From the NCBI GenBank assembly GCA_049724395.1, contig JAUGWO010000013.1:62001-126000 (forward strand): a stretch of DNA of 64,000 nucleotides. Reading direction: 5' to 3'. Positions within the stretch are counted from its first letter, which is position 1; each line of letters starts with the position of its first letter. This document shows, one piece after another, positions 37,475 to 49,100 of this stretch. The notes below the pieces were generated by a model that was not told the DNA's origin, ran no database searches, and was given only the letters and a program-made list of their open reading frames with translations. Position numbers and translations under genes: made by a program. The stretch comes from Spongospora subterranea f. sp. subterranea (taxonomy: Eukaryota > Endomyxa: Phytomyxea > Phytomyxea > Plasmodiophorida).

Positions 37475-40400
37475 ATGTCTCGCCATCGAGCTGTACGAGC
37501 CTTGGATTATGATGGTATGTGATTTTTGATCGCTGGTTATCAATTCGTATTCACTGTTTTTCTTGCCTGTTGAATTTCGAACACCAATGTGTGGACCGAA
37601 GTTTGTTGACAATTCACCTGTGCTTTTTTGCGATGGGCCCAGTCTTTTTATTTGGCAGATTATTACGATGATTATGATGAAGAAGATATTGGGCATGAAG
37701 ACGATCATAACGTCAACATTGCGGCAATGTCGCCTGGGACGGCATCGTACATGATGCCGAGCTCCGGCGATGCCAATTATTTTGGATTCAATACAGCCAA
37801 TAGAGCTCCACAATGTGGGTATCATCACATTATCGTTGGAAAACAAGTATTCTGAAGACGTATTAGTCAATATTGTGGATGCGATCAATCGCGTTCTCGA
37901 GATTATTGGCGATCGGGATCCAGCCGAGGTCCGAGTTGCTATCGAACAGTGTAGTTATGATATCGAGGCGGCAATCGGTAGCTATGCTTGAGTTGAAAAT
38001 TGTACTTTCTGACTCCATATAGCATATTTGCTGGAATCGATTCCATCGGCGCCAAGAGCCCTTGTTCACTGATGAACTTGATATGGAATCGGAACTGGTC
38101 GAACCGGCTCCTGTGAGCTGATATACATTATCAGATCTTGGTTGTTTACAATGAGTAATCAGGTTTTGGGCAGTAATCATTTAGATCTCGGCGCGGAGAC
38201 AAGTTTATTTCCAAAGCGTGCAACAGCGGATACTGTTAAGGCGGAGCCAGTCGTTATCCCAAAACCATCGGCTATGGCGAAATCGCTGATGTCAAATCCA
38301 TCAAAACAGGTTTATGAACACCCAGCGATTTTTTTCAATAGTCTTAGTTTCCGGTTGACGGTCCATTTGTATGTTTCAACCTGTATTAATGAGTGTAGTT
38401 AGCAGACGTCAAACTCCCTCCTAAACCTGCGACTTCTGATGCTTTTGCTGAATTATTTCAGTTCGATGTGCCTTCACCTGATACTCGAGCACGAACAGCA
38501 CATCTAAAGGTTTTATGTCGGGCTTTTTCTTCAATAGTTGCTAACTTGCTTAGGCTGCTCATGGCGTTCCGCGTCAAGCCCTATCCTCCACCGCTCCACT
38601 TGCTGCAGCTCCAGTGCCGGCTGTAAAACCTGCTGTCGCTGTAAAAGGAATGAGTGAATCCGCTTTGAGGAAACGCCAAGAGAAGTTAGATCGGTTAATC
38701 AAGCTTCAGGAAGATTCACCTGCATCGAACCTCAACCTGGTCTTTGATTTGCCGACTTTTCTTCCCCACCTAATTTTTTTGTTTAGATTGTGGTCGGACA
38801 CGTTGATGCTGGCAAATCTACTTTGATGGGGCATCTATTGTATGCTCTTGTATCACTATCTCGTCAAATTCTGATTTGATTGCTAGATACTTGAATGGGG
38901 CGGTTTCCTCCCGTGATATGCATAAATTTGAGAAAGAGGCTCGTGAACAGGGCAAGGTATACGTTGACGATTGGATTCTATGGCCTGTGCCCTAATAATC
39001 TCAAATCGATTAGGCATCCTTCATGTACGCATGGGTTCTTGATATTGGAGATGATGAACGATCACGTGGTGTTACAGGTACAGAGAGACAGTTCAATGCT
39101 TGATTTGAAACATAATTATATGACCTGATTTACATATAGCTGTATGACTTGTCATGTTTCGCATTTTGCCGTTCCAGTTTGATGTTGCTTTCGCCAATGC
39201 CACTGTGATTATTCCACTTTCGGATATGTTGATTATCGGTTATTGTTGTTGCTTGGTTCTGCTCTTTTTAGCTGCAGTAGTTCAATGCATATTGATAGTT
39301 TCATTGTTGCAGTTGACATCGCAACCAAGCATTTCAACACCAGCCGTTGTCATGTGACATTGCTAGATGCGCCCGGACATCGGGATTTCGTCCCGAACAT
39401 GATTGCCGGCGCTTCCCAAGCTGACTGCGCTCTTCTCGTCGTAAACGCAATCAATGGCGAATTCGAGGCGGGTTTTGATGAGAACGGCCAGACTAAAGTA
39501 CATAGGTTACGATAATCAAAATCTGTTTTCAAATGCTTTTGTGGTAGGAACATGCTATACTTCTTCGCTCCATGGGAATATCAGAAGTTATTGTTGTTGT
39601 CAACAAACTAGACATGGTTCACTGGAGCGAATCTCGCTACAACTTCATCGTCGAGACACTCGGTGCTTATTTGAAGACTATTGGGTTTCGTCCTGGAAGC
39701 ATTCGGGTATGTTCCTTGCTCAGGGCTCGAAGGCTGCAATCTTGTCAAACAAGGTTCGACTTGCTGTATCTTTCTAGGTTTGTCTAACATCTCGGTTAGG
39801 GGCACTACCTGCAGAATTATCGGCTTGGTATTCAGGAGATTCTTTGATTGACATGATCGACACGTTCAAAATTCCAGCAAGACCTATCCTAGCCCCTATG
39901 CGTATGGTCATTTCTGATGTTTTCAAATCTCAAGCTTTGGGCGGTCTGTCCGTTGCGGGTACCCTTATTCAGGGGTAAAATTCTGAAAATGGTGCAAAAC
40001 CTTTTTTTGATTGTAACTCTTGAATGCAGATGTATATTCCCGCAAGACCGTGTCTTATTGCTACCTGCAAATCAGGTCCGCCATATGTTTGCCATGCGTT
40101 CCTTCTCCAACGATGTCTACGATAGGTCGTTACCGTGAAAAACATCATGTTTGATACAAACGATACTGTGGATGTGGCCATTCCTGGGCATCGGGTTGAA
40201 GTTGGAATCGCAGGGTATAAGTATTTACAACAAGTTTCGTTGATGACCGACAATGATGATTTATATTGATATTGGCCAATCATTAATAGTGGCATATTTC
40301 TATCTGTTCCCCTGGTTTTCAGTTTTATCGACGGTAATGAATTGATGTCTTTCATTTCCTGTTATCAGGGTTAGCGATGATTCAGCCGTGACGATAGGGT

Positions 40401-41009
40401 CAGTATTGAGCGATATTCAAAAGCCTCTCATAATGGCATCTTCAATCCAAGCATCTATTGTCACTCTTGAGGGCATGGCGCGTCCTATCCTTCCTGGATC
40501 AGATGTACGCTTTATGATAGTTTTTTCGCTATTTTATTGTTATTACGATATATCTTCTTAATGAGACTTCAAACGCCCTCGATATCCTCTTATGGGAAAT
40601 GTATTTTTTCAGGCAATTTTGCATAGCCAGTGTATTGAAGAGCCTTGCATAATTGCTAAGCTGAAGTCATTACTGCATAAAACAAGTGGCGTTGCTGTCA
40701 AGCGCCATCCACGTCTATTGACCGCGTCCCAGAGAGCGGATGTAATCATCCATCTCAATCGACCTGCGGGGTAAATCTCTTGCTAACCGTGATCAGTATT
40801 TCAATTTGGGTTTGGGTTTGAAACATGTTTTCTGTAATCGAACGTGTGAAATATCATTGTCATCATATAGAGTCAAGTATGATCTAATTTTACTCAACAG
40901 ACTGGAAGCATGCGATTTGTCAAAGCAGCTTGGACGATTTACTTTGCGCCGAGATGGTCGGACAATAGCTGTTGGTGTTGTGAAACGTGTGATCAATGAC
41001 AAATCGTAA
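37475..41009 (+). CDS. HBS1: HBS1-type translational GTPase, about 14 exons
   Basis: Exon 1 (37475-37514) reads [13 protein letters not shown], matching the HBS1 N-terminus. The acidic [12 protein letters not shown] and a UBA-like N-terminal domain ([20 protein letters not shown]) follow. The GTPase core has GHVDAGKST (G1), ERSRGVT-type switch 1 (DDERSRGVT), [20 protein letters not shown] (G3) and [11 protein letters not shown] (G4). Domains 2 and 3 include [31 protein letters not shown] and, at the end, [21 protein letters not shown]1 with Dom34/Pelota releases stalled ribosomes in no-go and non-stop decay. Introns are 43-250 nt. The stop (41007-41009) lies about 75 bp from the left edge of the inverted-repeat arm. 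A few internal junctions are approximate. Confidence 0.94.
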
Positions 41010-41290
41010 CATTCGCTGATCCAATTCGGAAGTTTTTTTTTTACTTTATTAAACTATCATTTCATATTCGATTCGACATGAAAGTTTAAAGTAGTTGTGC
41101 AACATCGTTTTAACGTACGCCAGCCACGCCCCCAGCCACTAAATTCCTGGCCGTCGACTTCGATTTGCTTCACGACATTTCCGGACAAGATTGAATATTT
41201 GGGGATGAGCTGCTGAGCTACCAATGCAGTCAGGAAATCCGAAAAACGAATTGCGAAACTGTACCGAAAACTCTCTAATGACTGCGCCTG

Positions 41291-42200
41291 ACTGACACAT
41301 TGAGGACGTCAGCCCTCTTCCGTCACTCTGTTGCCGCAATAGGAGTGGCTGACAGATTGAGGACGTCACGCCGTCTTCCGTCACTCTGTTGCCGCAATAG
41401 GAGTGGCTGACAGATTGAGGACGTCACGCCGTCTTCCGTCACTCTGTTGCCGCAATAGGAGTGGCTGACAGATTGAGGACGTCACGCCGTCTTCCGTCAC
41501 TCTGTTGCCGCAATAGGAGTGGCTGACAGATTGAGGACGTCACGCCCTCTTCCGTCACTCTGTTGCCGCAATAGGAGTGGCTGACAGATTGAGGACGTCA
41601 CGCCGTCTTCCGTCACTCTGTTGCCGCAATAGGAGTGGCTGACAGATTGAGGACGTCACGCCCTCTTCCGTCACTCTGTTGCCGCAATAGGAGTGGCTGA
41701 CAGATTGAGGACGTCACGCCCTCTTCCGTCACTCTGTTGCCGCAATAGGAGTGGCTGACAGATTGAGGACGTCACGCCCTCTTCCGTCACTCTGTTGCCG
41801 CAATAGGAGTGGCTGACAGATTGAGGACGTCACGCCCTCTTCCGTCACTCTGTTGCCGCAATAGGAGTGGCTGACAGATTGAGGACGTCACGCCGTCTTC
41901 CGTCACTCTGTTGCCGCAATAGGAGTGGCTGACAGATTGAGGACGTCACGCCGTCTTCCGTCACTCTGTTGCCGCAATAGGAGTGGCTGACAGATTGAGG
42001 ACGTCACGCCGTCTTCCGTCACTGACAGATTGAGGACGTCACGCCGTCTTCCGTCACTGACAGATTGAGGACGTCACGCCCTCTTCCGTCACTCTGTTGC
42101 CGCAATAGGAGTGGCTGACAGATTGAGGACGTCACGCCGTCTTCCGTCACTGACAGATTGAGGACGTCACGCCCTCTTCCGTCACTCTGTTGCCGCAATA
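41291..42200. repeat. 58-bp tandem array, about 17 units (left arm)
   Basis: The unit gagtggctgacagattgagg continues acgtcacgccgtcttccgtc and then actctgttgccgcaatag, 58 bp in total. Three or four units at the inner side lack the gttgccgcaatagg part and are about 36 bp long. A g/c variation (gccgtctt or gccctctt) alternates between units. It lies at the outer end of the arm. Confidence 0.95.
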
Positions 42201-42284
42201 GACGTGGCCGCGAGGACTTCACAGGTAAAGAGTAAAGACAGATGAGATAATCCTCACATCTGTCCATTCTGATTCCGACGATGT

Positions 42285-42418
42285 CGCTTGCGTGTCCAAT
42301 ATCAACGACCAGATGACGATATCACCCATTCAATTGTGGTCTCTGTGGAAATTTGTTGAGGTAGCAGACGCATGGGTAAACTACGTCAAAGATCCGTTCA
42401 TTAATCACGAGCCCGAGC
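42285..42418 (-). pseudogene. Short DELMSH-family fragment
   Basis: The minus-strand reading covers the region of VINERIFDVVYPCVCYLNKF in the intact protein and stops soon after. Its termini coincide with the ends of the array-flanking sequence. It is the third DELMSH-derived piece in the left arm and has a counterpart at 60977-61100. Confidence 0.6.
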
Positions 42419-42489
42419 ATTGGTAGTGTAGTGGCCGGTAAAACTTACTGCCATCGGCCGTTTGGCGCCCGATAAGGATTACCGGCCGT

Positions 42490-42743
42490 GATTCCAGCTC
42501 ATTAAAAATCCTGGTGTCGATGTTGGCGTTTATAGAGCAATTCATTGATTCCTGATCATTGAACGGATCGTTGACGCAGTTTACACATGCGTCTGTTGCC
42601 TAAACAAACTTCCAGAAAAGATCACAATCGAGTCGGTGACATCATCACCTATTGATGAGAACCCGCTATTTGGATGGTACGATGCCATCAAGTCATTCCC
42701 CGACTTTTCAAATGCTATTGCTCGCTGTACATGTCCAAACTAA
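42490..42743 (+). pseudogene. Deleted DELMSH copy in opposite orientation (left arm)
   Basis: The 5' flank (42450-42504, containing ccgtttggcgcccgataagg) and the C-terminal half (IESVxSSPIDENPLFGWYDA) are retained. The N-terminal ~65 codons and a stretch around the QQRR region are deleted, and frames are broken. It faces the intact gene at 43743-44246, making an imperfect palindrome within the arm. Confidence 0.7.
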
Positions 42744-43742
42744 TAACACAATCAATTTCATCGTTCAGTATTTATTACACAATTTAGAATCTAAAGTATC
42801 TCATTAATTGAAGCGACCAGCCCAGAAGTTCAGAACACAAAAGCCCTAAACTGCATGAAAAAAAGCCAGAAACAATTAATCAAAGAGGTGCCGACTTATT
42901 ACGATATGTCGTTTTCAGCATTATCGGGGATTGATGTCAGACCCTAAGAAAAGGAAAAAAAACCGCACAGTCGCACGGTTGCCGTTGCCGACAATGCATT
43001 AAACTCAACGAAGCATTGATTAGCCTGTTAATAATACAATAATGAACGTATTGAACCCATGCTATTGTTTTTAGAATTCACTGCTGATGTTAGGATGGAA
43101 TTTGGCGCCAGATTTGATCGTGAAAAGTTAATCTTTTCATGACAATGTACTGTTTTCCAGTGTTGTTGATTGTACAATTCTCCGGGGTTGCAAGACATAT
43201 ATTGAAATTGGCCTCAGTTTTTTTTGAATATTTTCTTGTTCCTTTGAAAATATCCGGGCCGACCATATATATACAGTAGGTCTTAGTTACGCACTTTTTA
43301 TAATAGTGACCTTGCATCACCCTGGAGAATTGCAGTCCTCAGCGAACCGCAAACATGCTCCAGTGATCGACAATGTCCACATACAGTCAGCGTATGTACA
43401 TTAGTGTATATATATATCAGTTGCCCGAGACGTTCATACGGTACAAGGTTTGTGCTTTATGGACATTAATCGCCGAAAACGACATATTGTAACATTATTC
43501 TGCCAAGGACCATTCGTACGTCAGTCCCATTTGATTATATCAGTGCTGAGTTATGATTTTGTTAGGGTTGAACTTGCCGAAAGACTGCTAGACGTCGCAG
43601 ACCGAAAATTAGCACCTTTATATTAATTGCTTCTGGTTTTATTTCATGCAGTTTAGGCCTTTTGTGTTCTGAACTTCTGGGCTGGTCGCTTCAATCAATG
43701 AGATTGTGTAATAATTACTGAACGATGAAATTGATTGTGGTA

Positions 43743-44246
43743 TTAGTTTGGAGATGTACAGCGATCGATAGCGTGTGAAAAGTCGGGGAATGACGTTGTG
43801 GCATCGTACCATCCAAATAGCGGGTTCTCATCAATAGGTGATGATATCACCGACTCGATTGTGATCTCAACTGGGAAATTGTTTAGATAGCATACGCATG
43901 TGTAAACTACGTCAACGATCCGTGAATTGATCACAATCCCGAGCCTTCGCTGTTGATAATCAATGAATTGCTCTATAAACGCCAATATCGACACCAGGAT
44001 TTTGATGCTTTCGTGGCATTTCTGTTCGACACAATCGTTGCCGGGTTTGGCAACGAATTTCACCATGTTTTCGGCGTGACTTCGCGCCTCAAAGGCAGTC
44101 AATCCCATCTCTTGGATCAGCGAAAATAAACTCCCCGAGTCAAGCGGAGGATGAGGTGTCGCAGCGAAGAAGCTGTGAGACATGAGCTCATCCAAATCAG
44201 ATTGATCCATTTCAAAACGATCAATATTGTAATGAGCTGGAATCAC
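43743..44246 (-). CDS. DELMSH-family protein, intact copy B (167 aa)
   Basis: An intronless frame of 167 residues, identical in protein sequence to the gene at 59420-59923 in the other arm. Key blocks are DLDELMSHSFFA (residue ~18), SLFSLIQEMGLTAFEARSHA (~43), SIKILVSILAFIEQFI (~88), VDVVYTCVCYLNNFPVE (~112) and ESVISSPIDENPLFGWYDAT (~130). An earlier in-frame ATG adds about 11 residues over the divergent copy at 4098-4577, so the true start may be at residue 12 (MDQSDLD). No signal peptide, membrane span, nuclease or transposase motif is seen. A ~55-bp conserved block (ccgtttggcgcccgataagg) immediately precedes the gene, a possible promoter. Family unrecognised; function unknown. Confidence 0.65.
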   Translation of the reverse strand: MIPAHYNIDRFEMDQSDLDELMSHSFFAATPHPPLDSGSLFSLIQEMGLTAFEARSHAENMVKFVAKPGNDCVEQKCHESIKILVSILAFIEQFIDYQQRRLGIVINSRIVDVVYTCVCYLNNFPVEITIESVISSPIDENPLFGWYDATTSFPDFSHAIDRCTSPN

Positions 44247-44552
44247 GGGCGGTAATCCTTATCGGGCGCCAAACGGCCGTTGGCAGTAGAATTTATCGGT
44301 CAATACATTACCACCACAAATTTCGAGAGATAACCATTTCGCCGAAATATCCCTCTGCATACGTTCAAATTTATGGCCAGAAATGACCTATGATCATGAG
44401 CTTGATAACCTTTGAGGGTCACACTATGGTGACAGGTCTAATCTATTGTAGACACTTGAGTATTTTGATTGTTGCTCATGATGGTATTACTGAAGAGCCA
44501 GATATGTTCTGTACAGATGATCAGACTGTAAACAAGTGAACAGTTTTCATAG

Positions 44553-44908
44553 GGATATCACACAAAAAAACACCAAAAAATGAATGAGATGCCACAAACA
44601 AGTCGCTTCAAGTTTTCACTTACCCGCGACGACCGCTACAAAATACCGTCAGACGACACCAGCACCAAAACCGCAACACATTGTGGAGGCCGTTGATAAT
44701 TTGCCATCAGCTCCTTGCAGTAATTTGGACAGCTCATTGACCGCCGCGAATCGAACAGTCGCTTTCGGTATACTTCCCACGATCAGCGTCGACAAACCCT
44801 GTTGCGGTGTGAGAACATTAGACTATCAAGCTTCCTATCAAATAGATATTACGACCACAAGCATCGCTACATTCATGAATAAACCAGGTAAATACAGGGG
44901 AAATTTTT
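44553..44908 (-). pseudogene. Truncated mitochondrial citrate carrier pseudogene
   Basis: On the minus strand this matches the citrate-carrier gene at 63228-63721. It covers the intron before exon b, exon b (GLSTLIVGSIPKA), the 12-nt exon and the start of METV. A deletion removes the end of exon b and most of the following intron, so the frame runs into a stop (gtc tga). Similarity ends at gaaactgtt, and after a few bases the inverted-repeat arm begins at 44538. It has no complete carrier unit and is non-functional. Confidence 0.88.
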
Positions 44909-45364
44909 ATATTGTAACCGAATGGTTCTTGGACGCTTCTCTCAGGTTTGCCACTTCGCTAAAGTATTACTTGTGCCGTCAGTTTCCACATTACCAATGG
45001 TTGAGTTCGTCTATAATAATTCTGTTTCCACGGTTTCCGATATTGGACTAGTAGTGCGTACCCAAGGTCGCAGGGCCACTCCCGGTAATCGTAAACCTCT
45101 TGTTTCTCAACAAAAAATTGGTTCTCACAAATGTCATTCACGACTACCCATTGTTTTCGCAATCCGACCGGCAATTCTCTGTTTGAATCGATGTACACGA
45201 GGTCGGAGAGGTCGTCAAGAAGTGTCTGTGTGACGATCTGTGAGTTTGTGACGACTGACGACGGCTAATAATGTTCAGTCCGCAGTCGTCACCAAACTCA
45301 GTCCCGCTATTCCGTGATTTCAACAGTGGTTCCAACATTATCTGATCGAAAGTATTAGTTCTCC
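44909..45364. other. Intergenic inside the inverted repeat
   Basis: Beyond the end of carrier similarity no gene is supported. The last bases upstream of 45365 would hold the promoter of the small basic-protein gene. Confidence 0.4.
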
Positions 45365-45731
45365 ATGAGCTCTATTTATGAGCAGGCACTAGAATTGTTA
45401 AGGTCGTCAGAGCCAGATGCGTTAGCGTCCCTAGAATCGATGCTTGCACTGGAATGCTCTACCATTATTGATAAAGAAACATCGCTTCCGGTGGTGGCAC
45501 CGCCTCCAGAACCGGAGTCGTCTTCATCTTCATCAGTCCCTATCAGGCGAACACCGCTTGGCGACAATAAAATGACACGCCGACCGGTACCATTTTTGAT
45601 TTGATAACTTATTTGATGCTTATCATTGTTCCACGTAGAGTCTTACCTCACTAGTTCCAGAGTCGACCAAAACCATTCGGAAAGTAGATTCGATCCTCAA
45701 GCGCGCTCAGGCAAAGCGAAGAAGAAAATAA
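45365..45731 (+). CDS. Small protein with basic C-terminus (104 aa), two exons
   Basis: Exon 45365-45586 and exon 45639-45731 join in phase 0 across a 52-nt intron (gtacca...cgtag). The N-terminal half is acidic (LLRSSEPDALASLESML), the middle is Pro/Ser-rich (PPPEPESSSSSS), and the C-terminus is strongly basic, ending KRAQAKRRRK, a likely nuclear localisation signal. No known domain. Phase agreement and composition support a real gene; function unknown. Confidence 0.6.
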
Positions 45732-45852
45732 AGTTCCGCATTGGCTGAGAAAAACAATTTGCTGACGCCGGTTGAAATTCAATGAAGCTCTATAAGGTAA
45801 TATTTTCCCAAGAGATTTCTAATTTAGTGTGAGTCGTTCCATAAAGACGTTG

Positions 45853-46017
45853 TTATAGATTATGATAATTTTCAGCATTGGAGGTGCGGATTTTCGCTCT
45901 TGACATGAACGGGCAGACTTTTGGAGGTGCTTTCTTATCTTCTTGTCTGAAACGGATTAGACTCACTACGCTAAAAAACAGCGCAAGAAATAACACCAAT
46001 GCTCGAAAGGGACACAT
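45853..46017 (-). CDS. Possible 54-aa membrane micro-protein
   Basis: The frame starts MCPFRALVLFLALFFSVVSL, a typical membrane segment, followed by a basic, polar tail (RFRQEDKKAPPKVCPFMS). It sits between the basic-protein gene and the HIRA 3' end. There is no homology I recognise; it could be chance. Confidence 0.35.
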   Translation of the reverse strand: MCPFRALVLFLALFFSVVSLIRFRQEDKKAPPKVCPFMSRAKIRTSNAENYHNL

Positions 46018-46152
46018 GCTTGAATAAATTAGATGGAGAATATCAAAGTGATTATTTCGTGAGTCAATTGCCCATGACCAGAAGTCATGAGTCATCGGAT
46101 AATTTTAATACACGATGTTTATCAAATAAATACACATAGCATCAAAAGCGAT

Positions 46153-49100
46153 TCAGTCGCCATTAAGTTGTTCATGAAGGTGAGCAGTGAGTTTAGAGAG
46201 CGACGAATTTGTGGCTATAATGGGCAGCATCTCTTTCGCAAGTGATCGCTTGCATAACTTTCCGCCCTGTAATTCATATTATAAATAACGTCCAAAAAAA
46301 CAACTTGAAGCTCACAGCTGCATGTGATTCCCACAAAAGAACTTGATTAGATTCGTCACGATCAACCTTATTGGGGCCTAGCAATTTGCCGCACAACTCT
46401 TCAAGGCGATGGTAAAATAGGGGGTGTACATCATTCGCATACATGACAAGCTCTGCAAGTAAGGTTAGAAACTACTCCTATATATTGTAAAAAAAAACAC
46501 TGTGATTTACGTCGACATAAGAGTAATGCCCACTTCCTGTATAACATAGGGTTGGCCAATACGTTGGCAGTTGCCATTTCGTGCTCAGCGTGAGACAGTG
46601 TTGCCATGCATCGTTCTTCTGTGGAAAGCCTTGCCAACGGAGCAGAAACCCACGGAACGTCTGTTTGGAATACGGTTTAGAGAAACAAACAAATACACAC
46701 ATATTGAGCGCTATACCTTGGTTGGAAATGGTCGAATAAAACTCTGATTGAGCAAAAGATTGGTCCCGTATTCTGATCCAGCTTCCAAGTTTAACAATGA
46801 ATGTGTACACGCTATGGTTTGAAACGGAAACGATTGGATTACATTCCGCATCAAGCGAAGCGCTTATGAAATGGATGTCTGAAGCCGAATATCAGTAATT
46901 TGCTCGATCAAACATATGACCTAAACCTTTTGAAATCAATGGGTTGATGTTGGCCGACACTGTTCGGACAGATTTAGAGACATCCCATACTGCAAGTGCT
47001 CCATCGATGCAAATTGTAAGAACAAAACTAGATTGAGACAGCGAAAGATGAAAAGCTAGATGAAGATAAGAAATTGGAGCCGAGAACGGTTGATTTGTTG
47101 TACGAACGAGTTGATCCAACTATTATTGGTGGATGTAAACGCATCCCATGTTTGGAAAGCCATAGCATGTCGCCTTGTTCGGTAAGTGCGACGCAACAAT
47201 AAGCATTTCCAGCTAGCGCTGTTACAGACCCATTGATCGACGATCGCCAAAGCGACGTCGAACCTTTAGAGCAATGTAGGACGGACTTCCCTAAATTGAA
47301 TGTATTCGGTTTAGGAAAAAAAACTATAGGTAGAAAAATACCGTTGGACATGTTGACGACTTCAACAACGGTCGATAATGATAGTGCCGACATGTCCTGG
47401 AGCCCTAAAAAAGGACTGTGCCGCAACTGAAGCAGTATCGTCAACGGTAACTGCGAACCTAAATCCTGTTACAGCGTAATTGATACAAGGAGCGACGCAA
47501 GAACCTTTTCTTGACTTCAGGTGCAGCGAGCATGGGGTGCAAAGTATTTGCTGTTTGCACTGGTAGCAGAACTGCCGCAGGAGCTGCATTGGGAACTGAA
47601 GGTGATGATGCAGGCACCTGCACTTGACCAGTGTGATCAGAAGCAGGCGCTGGATAAGAGGATATATCCATGGCATCTGGATCGACGTTCTCAGGAGCAA
47701 GAACAGGAACAATTCGTCTTTTCCCATCAGCAGTTCGTGACTCCTGTAACCCGTAGGAAGCTCAAAAAAGTTGCAAATAAAATTCCACACCACATACACG
47801 CTGGAGATTAGCAACATTAGGTGAGGTGCCCTGGGGACTTTGAAATGGGATTCGTCTCTGAAAAGAAGCACTAGGTGCTGAACTTCCAGACATAAGGCGA
47901 TCCAGCCTACAGGAATACAGCGATTGGTTAACAATACAAACAGCCAAAACATATGCGAAACTGACCGAGAAGAACGTTTCTCAGCAATATCGGGGACAGT
48001 TAGCGACTGATGTCTATACAGCATAGCTGCAGGATTCTCTAAAACAGGTTCCGCAAACTTCGCGTTTGATTTCCGTAAGGTAAGTTCCAAGTCCTTCGGA
48101 TGAACTGCCGTGCCTTCGAAATCATTCGACCCGAAACGCACGGCAGCGAGCGTTCCGTCGTGCGACGTTATGAATAACCCTCTAGACTCAATTAAAAAAG
48201 ACAATGTGACCTATATAACAGACCAACCTCCCATCAGGTGTCCATGCAATATCAAGAACAGCCTGAGTGAAAAAATGTCTAAAAATTGCAATTGGCGTTT
48301 TACTATGTGTAGCCCAAATAGACACAGATGCATCCATGGAGCCGACTAAGCACAGAAAATAAGCAAATCCGAACACAAATGAAGACCAAGCATATTACCT
48401 GCACAGACATAAAATTTGTCAGCGCCTCGTGAGTACATGACCGGCGAGAAGCTCGCAACCGTTGTCGGGCGAGTGTGCCCTCTAATTCAGGAAATTACGT
48501 AAAAAAATGTTGCATAGCAATGGCGATATATATACACAAAGGCAACGTTCTTCTTCCAGCTCCCACGATTTAGCACAGGAGAAGTAAACACCTATATATA
48601 TGGAAGTCGATTTGATAGGAATCGAAAAAGAATTTCAGCATGAAACGACCTTATGGTGTGCATAGGTTCCTGCACAATGTGTTGAGTTGAAAGGTAATAA
48701 AGTGTGCTGCTTCAATTACCTACTAACGCCATACCATCCGGAGACCACGACGGCCTCCTGAAAACAATTTGTCTGTTGACATCACTTGCATAATTATGCG
48801 CAAACTGCAAATCAAGAAATGGTTTTCGAACAGTATGCTCAGCAATCCAGTCGTCTAACAAACAAATATGAGCAAAGTGAAACGGTAGAACAGAAGTATA
48901 ATTTACCTGTTCGCCAAATAATTAATGTCCCATCCTCTGCCTGAGAAATTAAATAGTTATCCATGGGATCCCATGATAAACCTGACAATTTCCGATTAAG
49001 CGGAAGCATGGCTACGGTAGCGTTCGTAATACCTTTCACCCAGTTCGTATGCGACGTTCAAACATGCGATCTATAACTAAAATTATGACCTGTATTGTAA

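Larger units (their letters stand above)
41085..44538. repeat. Left arm of a ~3.4-kb inverted repeat
   Basis: The reverse complement of this segment matches 59128-62425 nearly end to end. The inner boundary is sharp: cacttgtttacagtctgatc begins at 44538 on the minus strand and at 59128 on the plus strand. The outer end is ggctggcgtacgttaaaac. It contains, from outside in, a ~58-bp tandem array, a short DELMSH fragment, a deleted DELMSH copy, a block of non-coding sequence with a (ta)n run near 43410, and an intact DELMSH gene. The arm is itself partly palindromic. Confidence 0.93.

Noticed and set aside
44553-45051. 155-codon plus-strand frame and its counterpart at 63052-63453 as a novel conserved protein
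   Set aside because: Both are antisense to citrate-carrier exon b and its flanks; the sense strand explains the conservation.
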